Below are positions 26,801 to 38,800 of a stretch of DNA of 64,000 nucleotides, piece after piece. The notes beneath the pieces are model-generated. The model was not told the DNA's origin. It saw only the letters and a list, made by a program, of their open reading frames with translations, and did not search any database. The position numbers and the translations under genes were made by a program. The DNA is from Anas platyrhynchos (lineage: Eukaryota > Chordata > Aves > Anseriformes > Anatidae): contig NC_092589.1 in the NCBI RefSeq assembly GCF_047663525.1, positions 82,372,001 through 82,436,000 of the forward strand. Direction: 5' to 3'. The stretch's first letter is position 1. Each line of letters begins with the position of its first letter.

Positions 26801-29800
26801 ATGAGAGGCTCTGGGGAGATGAAGATGATGATGACGATGATGATGCCAGTAGTAAAACAGAAGAAACTGGACCAGGAATGGATGAGGTAAAGAGAAAAGG
26901 GAGAAGAAAACTAACAAAGGAATTAAATTCTTGAGATGACATAAACTAGGAACTCCCTTACATACCAGACTCTGGTCTTGGAAGGGCATAATTTGAGTAT
27001 ATCCTAAATTGCTTAGTGTTTAGTGTCTTTTTTTCTTGTAGGAGTTGTCTTGTTATTCAGACTTTGAGAAGCAAGTAGCATAATGAATTTCTTCTGGATT
27101 TGTTGGTTAATAGGAGGATTCTGAACTTGTTGCAAAAGATGACAATCTGGGTACAGGAACAAAAGACAATAAAAAACAGCCTCCCAAGGATGAAGAAAAA
27201 GAGGATCAAGCAGAGGACAACGAAAATAAAGAGAAAATCCATGAACAAATTGATGAGGTAAAAATGACTACATAGAATGTCTTGCTGATAAGTTGTATTC
27301 TGTTGCTCATGTCGTGCATTCCTGAGAATTCGAAATGTTTTTTATGTAACAGTGAAGACACTTAATACATTCAGAAAAGTTATTTCATTTTGGAGTAAAA
27401 AAATAATTCATTATATGTATATTTTCTGATGGATAACTCAAAAGAATTTTTGTCTGAACTAGTCAGAATGTGTAATGGCTTTTAAGAAAGGCTTTACACT
27501 GAACTGATATTTTGATGGACAAAGCTAGAAAGTCCTTGTTCTGTTGTGTGTAGTGACAGAAGCATCTGAAGTCAGTGTGACTCATCCCAAAAACCTGACT
27601 GTAGTATGTCTGAAGATTCTCCATAGTGTGCAAGAGTGCATTTTCCATGTGCAAGAGTATAGATTTTGTTCAGAGTCTTTCATCTAGGAAAATACTATGA
27701 ACACATGATGCTGTTTTGAAGAAGTACCAGTATATGTAGATGCAGTTGCAAAAATTAGTCTTTTCTGCTATTTATACGTGTGGATGTGTATCATCGAAAA
27801 TTCATTTTTAATTGATCAAAATGTAATACTGTATTTGGTATTTTTGTGTACTAAAGAATTCACTTGTGGCTTATTTCTCATCTTTGCCTTTCCTCCCACT
27901 TACCATATACCTACTATTTTTTTCCTCATTCTTTTGGTTACAGCGTGAGTATGATGAGAATGAAGTAGATCCTTATCATGGCCAGCAAGAAAAGCAGCCT
28001 GAAGTTGAACCTTTGGACCTTCCTGATGACTTGAACCTGGAGAATGATGAGAAGAGTGATGATGAGGAGAAAGAAGGTGAAGGTACAGCTGAAAATCTCT
28101 CTACAGATTCCCAGATGAAAGCCAAGTGGAAATAATGGAGGAAGAGTCAGATAATGAGCTTTTCTTCTCTATAAAGAGAAGAGATGGTGGTAGAATTCTA
28201 TATAACAAGAAACTGCAATTTCAGCTCCGTATATCAAAATATCTGGCTAGAAATCAACATTACAGCATTTTTCTTTACTTGTCTTCAGTGCACACTGTGG
28301 AGCATATTTTCAGATGTTAGCCAAGTGATACATCCTAACTTATTCTAGAAGCTCCTTGTTTCTTTGGTTGTTTTTGGTTTTGTTTTTTGTTTTTTTTCCT
28401 GATACTTAGAAGAATTTGCACTTAAAATCAATTGACCATCAAATATGTTAGATTAAAATGTGTTGTCAGCTACAAACTAATTGCGACACTTAAATTACCT
28501 GCTATAGAAAACCATAGATTACAGAATTCTCAGTATTTTTTCTATAAGATTTTTCTGTTACATTGCGTAGGTTTGTTCTGTTTATATCATTAATATTCAC
28601 TGTCCCTGTATTTCCCTGAAAGCTTTTTATATGTTTCTGACTTCTTGTTTTCTGACTTTTTAATGCAGAAGAAGAGAATACTTTTGAAATAGATGACAAA
28701 CCTGCTGACTTAAATGAGGCAGAGAATACAGAAGATCAGAATGAAGAGGATGCTGGTGAAGCAGAAAAAGAAGGAGATCAAAATGCAGAACCTGCTGAAG
28801 AAGGCATTTCTGAAGATAAAGATAAAGAGGAAAAGGAAGATGAAGGGGAGAAAGATGCTGATGATCAAGAAGGAAATACTGAGAACACTGAGGAAGCAGA
28901 AGAGGAAGAGTCGCAACCACCTGATGAGGAAAAAAATGAATCTGCTGAAGAGGAGAAAGAGAAGGGAATCCCTGCTGGTGACCAAGGCCTTCAACCTCAG
29001 GTACAGAGTATTAAATAAGTCTGTATTTTTTTTTCCCCTGAGACTTCATTGTCCTCTGTTACTTTGAGACAAACTTGATACTGTGGTGGGATGTTAGTAA
29101 GAATTTTTATGAAGATGGCAGATTTTCTTACTGTTTATCTGGTGTATTTCTACCTGTATTCCAGTTACTTCCTCGGCCTTCTGCTTCCCCATGCTTTTTA
29201 GAATGTTAAAATAAACTGATCTTATTTCAGGCAGAGGAGGACAAAGATAATCCAGAGACAGATGAGCAGATTCCTGAGTCTGAGGAAAGAATGGAGCATG
29301 AAACACAAGGGCAGACTGGGCAAGAAAACCTGCAGAGTGACAGTGCTGTAGAACTAGCTGGGGAGGCTTCAGAAAAAGACCAATCTAAAGAGGTAAGCTA
29401 TGTGGAAGTGTCTGATTAGGAAATGCTGGACCTGTGGGTTTTTAAGCTACAATTAAAGAACTGCTGCCATACTTTAAGATGTGTCTAAGATGCAATTTTA
29501 GAACAGCGTTTAGAAATTCACCTAAAAAAATGAAGATATCTTCCTAGCAGTGAAGTGTGTGGTAGGTTTAGGCTAATTCTTGGTCTGCAGGACTGTCTTG
29601 TCTGCCAGTATTTGCAGTTCTGAGCCATTCTTCATTAGCACAAGAAGGTTGCACAGCATTTCAATTTAATTTCTAAAATTTGTCTACAGTGGTTGTTAAA
29701 TACCTTTTCAGTTACAGTTTCATTTTTTTTGTGTGTGCCTCAGGAATATGGAAGTGGAGCTGCAAGTGCAAATCAATCAGAAGGCCATGAATCCACGCAC

Positions 29801-32800
29801 ATGGCCCGGATGGCATCTGAAAAACAAAGCAGAAAGAATACACAGGTTCATCTTGTTCTTTTTAAATCATTTTCTCTTTTTTCTGTCGTTTTTTTTTTTT
29901 AAGTTTTGTACCTAATTTGAATGACTTGATATTAACCAGCAAATACGCAGGTCTGTTTCTCTTTGTTAGAACTCATGTTCTAATTAGTGTTTTGTCTGCA
30001 CCTCACTTGAAGTTCATGGTGTTAATTTTTTTTTTCTTCAGAGTTTCAAGAGGAAACCTGGTCAGGCAGACAACGAGCGCTCCATGGGAGATCACAATGA
30101 ACATATCCACAAGCGACTGAGAACCATAGAATCCAGCAGTGAAGCAAAGCAGAATACAACTCAACCTAAACAAAACGTGGAGGAAGCTGATGCATTTGAA
30201 CATATTAAAGAAGGCTCTGAATACTATGATGCACAGACCTATGGTATGGTGATATTTGAGTGTAAAGAGTTGTCATTCTAGAATCAAATCCCAAAGCTCC
30301 TATTTACTGTAGTTTTTTGGGTGGTTTTGTTTTTTTTTTTGATGGTCACGTTTAACATTCTCTGCTTTGCAAGACATAGCACTATTTCGTTACAATGAAT
30401 GCTGTCTTTGGTAATCAGGTACAGGCTAATGATAACATGTTTGAAAATACTGCATTCACTCATAAAAATAGGATTTTAGTTTGTTAAACCTATTTAAAAT
30501 CTTTTCTCTTGTTTCTTTCATATGTCATTTATTTTGAGGCCCACATTGTTACCACATGTTCAAAATACATAGATTAATGCAACAGGTTCTTTATTCTGTA
30601 TCAAATTGGTGACTCTTCAAAAGTATTCCTCTAAACTGACCTTAAATTGTTTTTATTAAAGTAATTTGTCTTAATCTTCAGATTTTTCAGAGCAATAGCT
30701 CATTGACACAACATGGCACAGCACGGTGAAAGATAAAACAAATGTTTTGAGACAGTAGCTCAGCTCTGTTGTGAAGTTCAGTAAAACTTAAATGCAATGG
30801 CCTCAAAGTGCAGTAGTTTATCTCTTTTCTTTGTCACTCTCCTTTTTCCTTCCTCTCCCTCCTTAATGAATCGTGTTGCCTTTGTATAGATGTGGCTAGC
30901 AAGGAGCAGGAGAAACCTATAATGCCTGTAAACGAAAACGAAGAGGGAGATTCTGAAGATGCAGCTATGGAAACAGAAATGCAGAACAATGAGGATCTCA
31001 CAGCAGTAGACACAGAGGAGCTGAAGCCAGAAATGAAGTCTACTGCCTCTAAAAATCCTGGTATGTTAACCTAAAACCATTATAAACACAAGTGTAGATG
31101 TCTATATATGTGTGTAGGTACTTACGTTTGCATGTAGTGGATACATTCTATAAGATTAAAACATCAATTGTTTTTTCTGCAACAGTATTTTTACTCTGGT
31201 CTGGTAACCAGCATTAGCCTTTTTTCTAAATCAGTTAAGTGACAGAGTGGTTTGTTGCTTTCTTTCAAGTTAAAGGTCCCTAATCTTTATGAACTTCTTT
31301 GAAGAAGTGAAAACCAAGCATTTTTCCTCAGTCTTAACCACAATTAATGGGCATATAGCAATAGATTGCAGTGACACCAGCATCAGCACCATGTAAATCA
31401 ACTTTTTTTAATTTGTAACTTTGGATAAAACATCAGAAAATTGAGGACTGAACAATATCAGGTGACATAGCACTGTAGTGTCATTGTCTCACTACTTTTA
31501 TAAATGGAAAATGAAATAAAAGTGACTGCCTCACACAAGTTTAATTTTGGTGAATTTAAGTAAACGACACTGCAGCCTGGAAGTTTGGATGGTTTTCATA
31601 CCAAACAACAGAAAAGCTGACTGGAGAGAGAAGATGAGTTTTACTAGCCTGAATTTGCCTTTTCTTCTACTCTCTTCAGGTTTAATCTCTTCACTTAAAT
31701 GTAATAGATTCATGGTACAGGCATATGTGTAAGCAGTTTATTTTTCTTTTCCATGTAATTCTCGCTTTGTTCTTAGAACAATTCTTTAAAAGTAAATAAA
31801 AAATAGTTGTTTAACAGTGTAGTATAATAGAAACAAGAATAAAAGAAAACCTTTAGTCCAGTCCTTTATTTGTAAATTGAATTCTGATTTAGAGGAAACT
31901 TTTTCCATTACTGAAGTAGAGAGTAAAAGATGAGATAAGAAAAGATTGCTATTATCTTTTAAATGATCACTTTGTGAATGTTCTCAAATTTGTTTTTTTC
32001 TTCCTGTCACTTGCTCAGAGAAGCTGTGTAGGTTGAAAAATGTACGTCACTGATGGAGTTTTTAAACATTAAAGATTTGTTCACTAGTACTTGGTTTGTT
32101 TTGCAAAATGGTTTATGTTGTTTGAGTTGCAAGGTCTTGTATTCACTCTGTTCCTAGAACTGTCTTAACATTTGTGCACTTCTCTTAAAAAATAATGCCT
32201 GAGCATTATGAAACGTTGTGAGAGACTTTGAAAAGAGTCGAGATGCAATACTGATTGCTGTATTGTGTGATTCACAATTTTGTGATTGTAGGACCAGGTG
32301 AAGTGGAGCCAGAGATCCAGAAGTTTGACTCTGAAGATGCCAATGACTCTACAATGGAAAAGTCACCAAAAGCGGCTGAAGAGAAGCCAGAGAGAAGCAA
32401 GGACTCTACCATACATACAGCCCATCAGTTTTTGACGGATACTTCCCAGGTATGATACTTAATGCATCTTCTTAATAGTACAGAAACTGTCTGTTTTCAT
32501 TGACCTGAGTTAATGACGCTCTGTGAACGCCGAAGTTTAGAATTACATTGATTCAGACAACTCATCAGCGTGCTTTTCTTTAATAGCAAATGAAAAGTAA
32601 CACGATACCAACTGTTGTATATGCAGCTGAATGATGCATTTAAAATGGAAATTCTTCCACATCCTTAGTAGTAAGATCCCATCCTCACTCCTGAAAAGAA
32701 ACCTTTTCTTTGTAACTGTTGAGAACTGTTTTGCCCAGCTGAATCTCCTGATAAAATGTTTGAGTGGAGCAGAAAGCAATAGGTGAGGGTGTGTGACCTT

Positions 32801-35800
32801 AAGATAAAAAAGGGTTCAGAATGATGAGACAGCTATGTGTCAATGACCCTAAAATACCACTTTGGAGAAGAAAATTACCTTCAGTTTCATCATTGCAACG
32901 CACTGCTTCCTTAAAGCTAACTGCAAACATTCTGGAACACTTGCAAGCCTTTTATGAGCTTTGCAATTAAAAACTATACTGTTACAGCCATGATCTTTTT
33001 CCTAGATCTGTGTACAGCACAGTTTTTCAATTGTTATTGGTAGCTGTAAAAAGTGCATTTTATCATAGGGTTATGGCATAGAAGAAGTTGGCAGTGTATA
33101 CCCAGTTGATGAAGAATTAATACTTCTAGTGTCTGTTTTTTGAAGTACAGAACGTCCACACTTGTAATAGTGTGTCCAGAGTATGTACTTCAAGGGAAGT
33201 ACCTGTTTCTACACACACCATAGAAAGGTGTTCCTGTACACGTCGTGTGTCACCTAGACATGATATTTCTACCTTAGTGCTAAATGAGAAATGCTAGCCC
33301 TTTGGGAAGAGGCTGCTGAAGGCAAGTGTGTTCTGCTTCTGTTGGAATAGATAGGTGCTTTTTTTTCATTTGATATGCAAAGCCTGAAACAGGAGAGGGA
33401 GCTGTTGCAGCATCACTTAAAGAGTAAAGGAGAAACTTTGCTGGGGGAAAAGTGCAAATCTCATCTTTCAGCAGGTGATGGAGAGGGAAGAAGCCCCCTG
33501 CACAAACATTCTTCCACCCATCACTAAACCTGTAGTAGGTGACAAGTGACGTTGTTGCTGCTTCTGAAAGATTTAAGTTACTGACACTGAATTTGCATTC
33601 ACAGGCTTATTTTTCTTAACCCAGTAAATCTGTGGGTTATGCAGACCATACACGTCTGCTTGTCTAAGTTATGGTGTTAAAAATAAGGAACAGAAGTCAC
33701 TGAAATAACAATAAAAGTTGAAGAAATGTAATACAGCTTAGGTATCCTTCAACAGAGTGGTTTATCAAACAGTAGTAAGTGCTGACACGTTAAGAAGAAG
33801 GTGTCATTCAATCCTTTTGAAGTGGTTTGAATGATGATTTTTTAAAAAAATGTAATTAACTGAAGAATATTTTATTTTGGAAGATAACAGCCATGTAATA
33901 TTAGTTTGATCTCCATTATACTGACACTAGATCTGGTGTTTGGCAGGATAGTTCATTCAAATTGTCTTGTGGTTCTGTACTTGATTATTTTCAATGTCTG
34001 TATAGAAGTGCCTAGCTTTGTTTATGGGTAGGTATTTGGGGGGGGGTATTTGTACTTCGTGTACATGGAAGCTAACAAAAAAAGAGATTTAAAATGAAAT
34101 CTTCAAATTTTTCAGGTGTTTTTGTGTCTAAAGGAATAAGAACAGTGCCCTTTTCCTGTTTTATAGTTTGCTAAGGTTTGGGGACTGGCAGATATATGAA
34201 CTTATTTTACTGTCTCATAAATCTTGTAACTACACTTCTAGCACATCGTTAGAGATCCTGAAGAGCTAAGAAAGGAACTTGAAAGGCAGTTGGAAGCTTG
34301 GCAAACACAGCAGCCTGGAACTCCAGAGGAGGTTAGTGACCTCATTTTAGTGTCAACTCTGTCTTAAGAACCCTACAATTCACTGCTGAAGCATTGAGGA
34401 AGTCAAGCAGGCTGGAATCTAAACATTCAAAATTGTGTGATTTAAATGCTGGGTTTTGTTATGTTTAACTTAGCTAATAAACAACACAACAGTATTCTTA
34501 AAGCAGAGTAGTGTTTCAGATCTTGTTTTGAACATGCTCTCTGCAGAAAGTTACTCTGTTGATAACTTCTAAAACTTACATCATTAAAAAGACATCTTTC
34601 TTGGCCCTGCCAAGCTCCTTCCATTTTGAATTATCACCTGTAGTTAAATGCTGGATGCAGCTTTCACAAAATTATGATTAACACGAGCTGCCTTCTTCAG
34701 TTGCAGTGGTGGAGTTTGAGTAAGAGAACCAGAATCTGGTGATAGATACTTGCTCTGACTGTCCTAGTCATGAATAATAAGCCATGTTTGGAAGTCATTT
34801 CTGAATGAAATTGCCAGTGTAGAGACTTCATCATTTTGCTGAATTATAATTAATGTAAGTAATGTTATTTGTGAGGGCTGAGAGAGAACCTTTATCGTAG
34901 AATCATTTAGATCAAAAAAGACCCATAAGATCATCTGTACAGCCATCATGTAACAGTACCAAGTCTACCACTAAAGCATGTCCCCAAGCACCTTCATGCA
35001 ATGTGAACTACCAGATGGTAGCCACTGCAAGATTTGCCTGTATCAACAGCAATGCCCAGGTTCCTAGAGGAACAATCATTGTGCGTTGCAGTTTTGTAGC
35101 AGCAGGGAACGTTCTTATTCAAAAGCAAATTGTTGTCCTTATGTTTGTAGAGTGCTTACAAGACCCCTGTATAGTTTCAGCTGATACTAACTCCTCCTTA
35201 GTACGCGGAGGTTTGTTTTTCTTTCAGGCGGTGCTTCCCAGCTTTTTACATAATTCACTTTTTATTTTTTTCTGTGATGTACGATGTTGTAGGAGAAGGA
35301 AGCAGCCCAGTTGTGGCAGAGGTATTTAGTACTGACAGCTCCTCTGTCACAGCAGCTTTGTGAACAGCTACGGCTCATATTGGAACCCACGCAGGCAGCC
35401 AAGCTGAAGTAAGTTGGGTCTTTCTGAAGTTTCTTTAAACACCTGTTTTGGCGTATTTGGCGTATTTTATATCTCTACAGTTAAAGTTCTTACTTTGTAG
35501 CAATTATTCCTATTCTTAAATGCGTTAATTTTACTTCTGTATTGGAACTTCAGGTTATTTTATGAAACACAAATGTGATGTAGTGGTAAGTACTTATCCT
35601 GAGGATACTGCCTCCTATTTTTTTTTCTCCTGTCCAGCTGCTGATCAAACCAACTTAAACCTGTGAAATGCTGTTGAGTCACAGACGTTGTTAAATGTCA
35701 GAATGTAAATTGTATTGTTGCAAAGTGTGGAGGGATCTAAATGCAATGTCTTCCATTTTAGGTACCTAGGTTTAAGAACTTCTAAGAGCACAGAACATCA

Positions 35801-38800
35801 ATCTTGTATTAGAAATATGGACGTTTTATTTTGTTCTGTTTTATTTTTATTTATACCTAAATACAGATATGCAGAAATAGTAATTCTTACTTGCTTATTT
35901 TACTGAATTTCCTAAAATATTGTAAGTATTTTGCTGCATGTGCTGCATAGGTCAGGATCTCTGGAATGAGGTATTTATTGATAAGCCCTGTAACTGTGTA
36001 TTTTTCTTTCTTAACTTTCAGAGGAGACTACAGAACAGGGAAAAGATTGAACATGCGCAAAGTGATCCCCTATATTGCCAGCCAGTTCCGGAAGGATAAG
36101 ATCTGGTTGCGAAGGACCAAGCCCAGTAAACGGCAGTACCAGATTTGCTTGGCGATTGATGATTCCTCTAGTATGATAGACAATCACTCTAAACAGGTAA
36201 AAACAAACAAACAAACAACAAAAAACACTTTGGAAGGACTATGAAGAGACTATCCCTGGCTGATGCATATGTCAGCCGCTCACCTATTTCATGCAGAAGT
36301 GGTGGCTGTTGGAAAGCTGGCTGGTGGTTCTAGGGCAGTTATTTGTTTGATCCATGGGCTCGAAGTCTTGTGACTTCATGCCTAAGAGACTTGTTGCTAA
36401 AAGGTCAGTGAAATTTAACTGAAAGAAGAAGATAATAAACTCGTTAGACAGAGGTCTGCATATCCACTGGGAAATTATTTTTGTAGTTTTCTTAGTTGTC
36501 TTAGCTATGTAGTTCATTGGGGGAATTAAATGTTAGTTCATCACAGCTCTGATGCAGGTCTTCATGAAAAATGCACGTTTCCTTCAAAATAGTTACTTTA
36601 GACAGGCTAGGGAAATAAAGACTGAAGTGGTACCACTGTCTAAATCAGTCAGCAGAAGTCTTCAAGTAGAACTAATGTATTTTTATGTCAATGACTATCT
36701 CACATAAATATAACAGGAAAAACGATACGCAGCCCCTTCATTTATTTTACTAGATATTGAAAAATAGTTTCAGTAACATTTTTTGTATTGAATACTGAAC
36801 TGAGAAAAACTTGCAGTACCCCGTTTTTGATTTAACTTCCTTCTTTCACAGCTTGCGTATGAATCCCTGGCAGTTATTGGGAACGCACTGACTCTTCTAG
36901 AAGTGGGACAAATTGCTGTGTATAGGTGAGTTTATTTAAAATATAGACACTTCTCTAAGATTTTTAGAGCAGAATGCATACTGATTTCACACTACAACTT
37001 TTTTCTCTAAAGCTTTGGCGAGACTGTTCAGCTGCTGCACCCCTTCCACGAACAGTTCAGCGACCAGTCAGGGACACGAATATTGCGCCTTTGCAAATTT
37101 CAGCAGAAGAAAACAAAAATAGCTCAGGTACGCAAGAATGCCTCCAGGACACCAGGTTTGCAGATTCTCTCCAGGCCAAGGCATCAGCAGCTTGGTGGTT
37201 TCATGATTGCTGTAACTTGTACTGGTTGTTGATATTTAAGTGTGTAATAACTCATTAGGTAACAACGAGTTATCACATGATCTTGTGAAAGTAGATTTTT
37301 TTCTCACTCATACTTCTGATTTATGTCACCATCATCTTTCTCTGTGCCGGATCTCAAACATTTCTGGGTATAAGCTCTCAGTCTTACTCTTGTCTGCGCC
37401 CCAGTGACAAACCACCTAAGTTTCTGGGAGCTTGAAGATTTATGTCCTGGATTCCAGGAAGAACTACAGCTTTGTTTGTCAGGCTGTATGTTTGTCAGAC
37501 TTGGCTGTTTTCTGAAGAAAATAACTTTCTGTAGTATTACTTCCTGGACTTCTGCAAAGTTTTCCGCTTCTAGGAAGGTTTTTGTACTCTTACCTTTCCA
37601 AATTTGAAGATGATGTTCTGTTAATGCTAAATGAAAAAGTAGAGACCAAAATAGCTCAAATGTAATCTTAGAAATAGCAAAAATTGCAAGTATTTGACAG
37701 CTGATGTCTTATTAATGGAGAATATGCGGCTAGATACATTTGTTTCAAGTCAAAGTAGTTCAGCCTAGAAATAGGGTGTATTTTTTAATGATGTCATTAA
37801 TCACTTAAGCAGTTTACTGAAGTTTTGATGGCCTTATTAGCAATGGAAATTTTTTAATCCAGATTGAAGGATTTTCTAAAGATTCTCTAATTCAAAAGCA
37901 TGTACTAAATTCGAACAGGAGTTAATGCAAGAAAATGCCAAGAAATACATCTGTGTAGGTGGTCAAGCTAAACTATCTCGGCATTTAAAATACAGCAATG
38001 TGTTATTTAAAATGTTATCATTCCTATGTTTAGTATTTTATAAGGTAACTTTATCTTATGTTTCTTCTGCAGTTTCTAGAATCATCATCGAGTATGTTTG
38101 CTGCAGCACAGCAGCTGTCTCAAAATATTAATCCAGGTAAGTGTTTTTATTAGTATGTTTGCTGCCGAGGCAGCATGATGTCCCAGAGTCGCTACAGCCC
38201 TAGAGTAATACCTTGGCAGAAAGACTGGGATGACACAGATGTCACTTGCCTTAGGGCTGCTTTGGGTTTTGCTGTGTCAAAAGGAATGTTGCTCAGACCC
38301 CAGAAGACGCCTACCTCATATCAGTCAGTAGTTCACTGAAATTTTGTTTAAAACTTTTTAAAAAAAGGTGTGCTTTGCCATACCCTGTTGGGTCATGTTT
38401 CCAGATCATGTTTAAGCCCTAGACAGTGCCTGCTTTCTGGCATCATCCAGCCTCCTAGCAGCCTGAAATCCCTCAACTTTTCTGGTCTTGACCTCAGCAC
38501 TTTCTGTGAGCAAGAGCTTGACTCCCATAGGTATCCAGAAGCATGCTTCTGAGGAGGGTACAGGTTTGCCTCCTTCATGTCTTTCACTGTGATGCAGACT
38601 TTGGTCATGAGCTGCTTGAGTTTCCAGGAAAAGCTGGGAGGCTTCTTACCTCATGCCTGACCCACAGTTAGAGTAGTTACCACTTCATGGCTGACCCACA
38701 ATTAGCCTAAGAGACTGCCTTGTGCTCGTTAGAAGCTTATCATGGTGACAGCCATATTTTCAAAAGTTTTTTTTGTTAAAGTACTCCAAGAAGTGGGCAG

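Noticed and set aside
26639..26989. Minus-strand Ser-rich and His-rich open frames
   Set aside because: Antisense to the Asp/Glu-rich MDN1 exon 35 (GAT/GAG repeats), with no independent signal.
28660..28994. Two overlapping minus-strand open frames, Leu- and Phe-rich
   Set aside because: They are antisense shadows of the Glu/Lys-rich MDN1 exon 38; GAA/GAG codons read backwards give Leu, Phe and Ser.
33825..33865. ATGATGA followed by CTGA, resembling C and D boxes of an intronic snoRNA
   Set aside because: The boxes are only about 30 bases apart, there is no terminal stem and no C'/D' pair, so it is too short for a C/D snoRNA.
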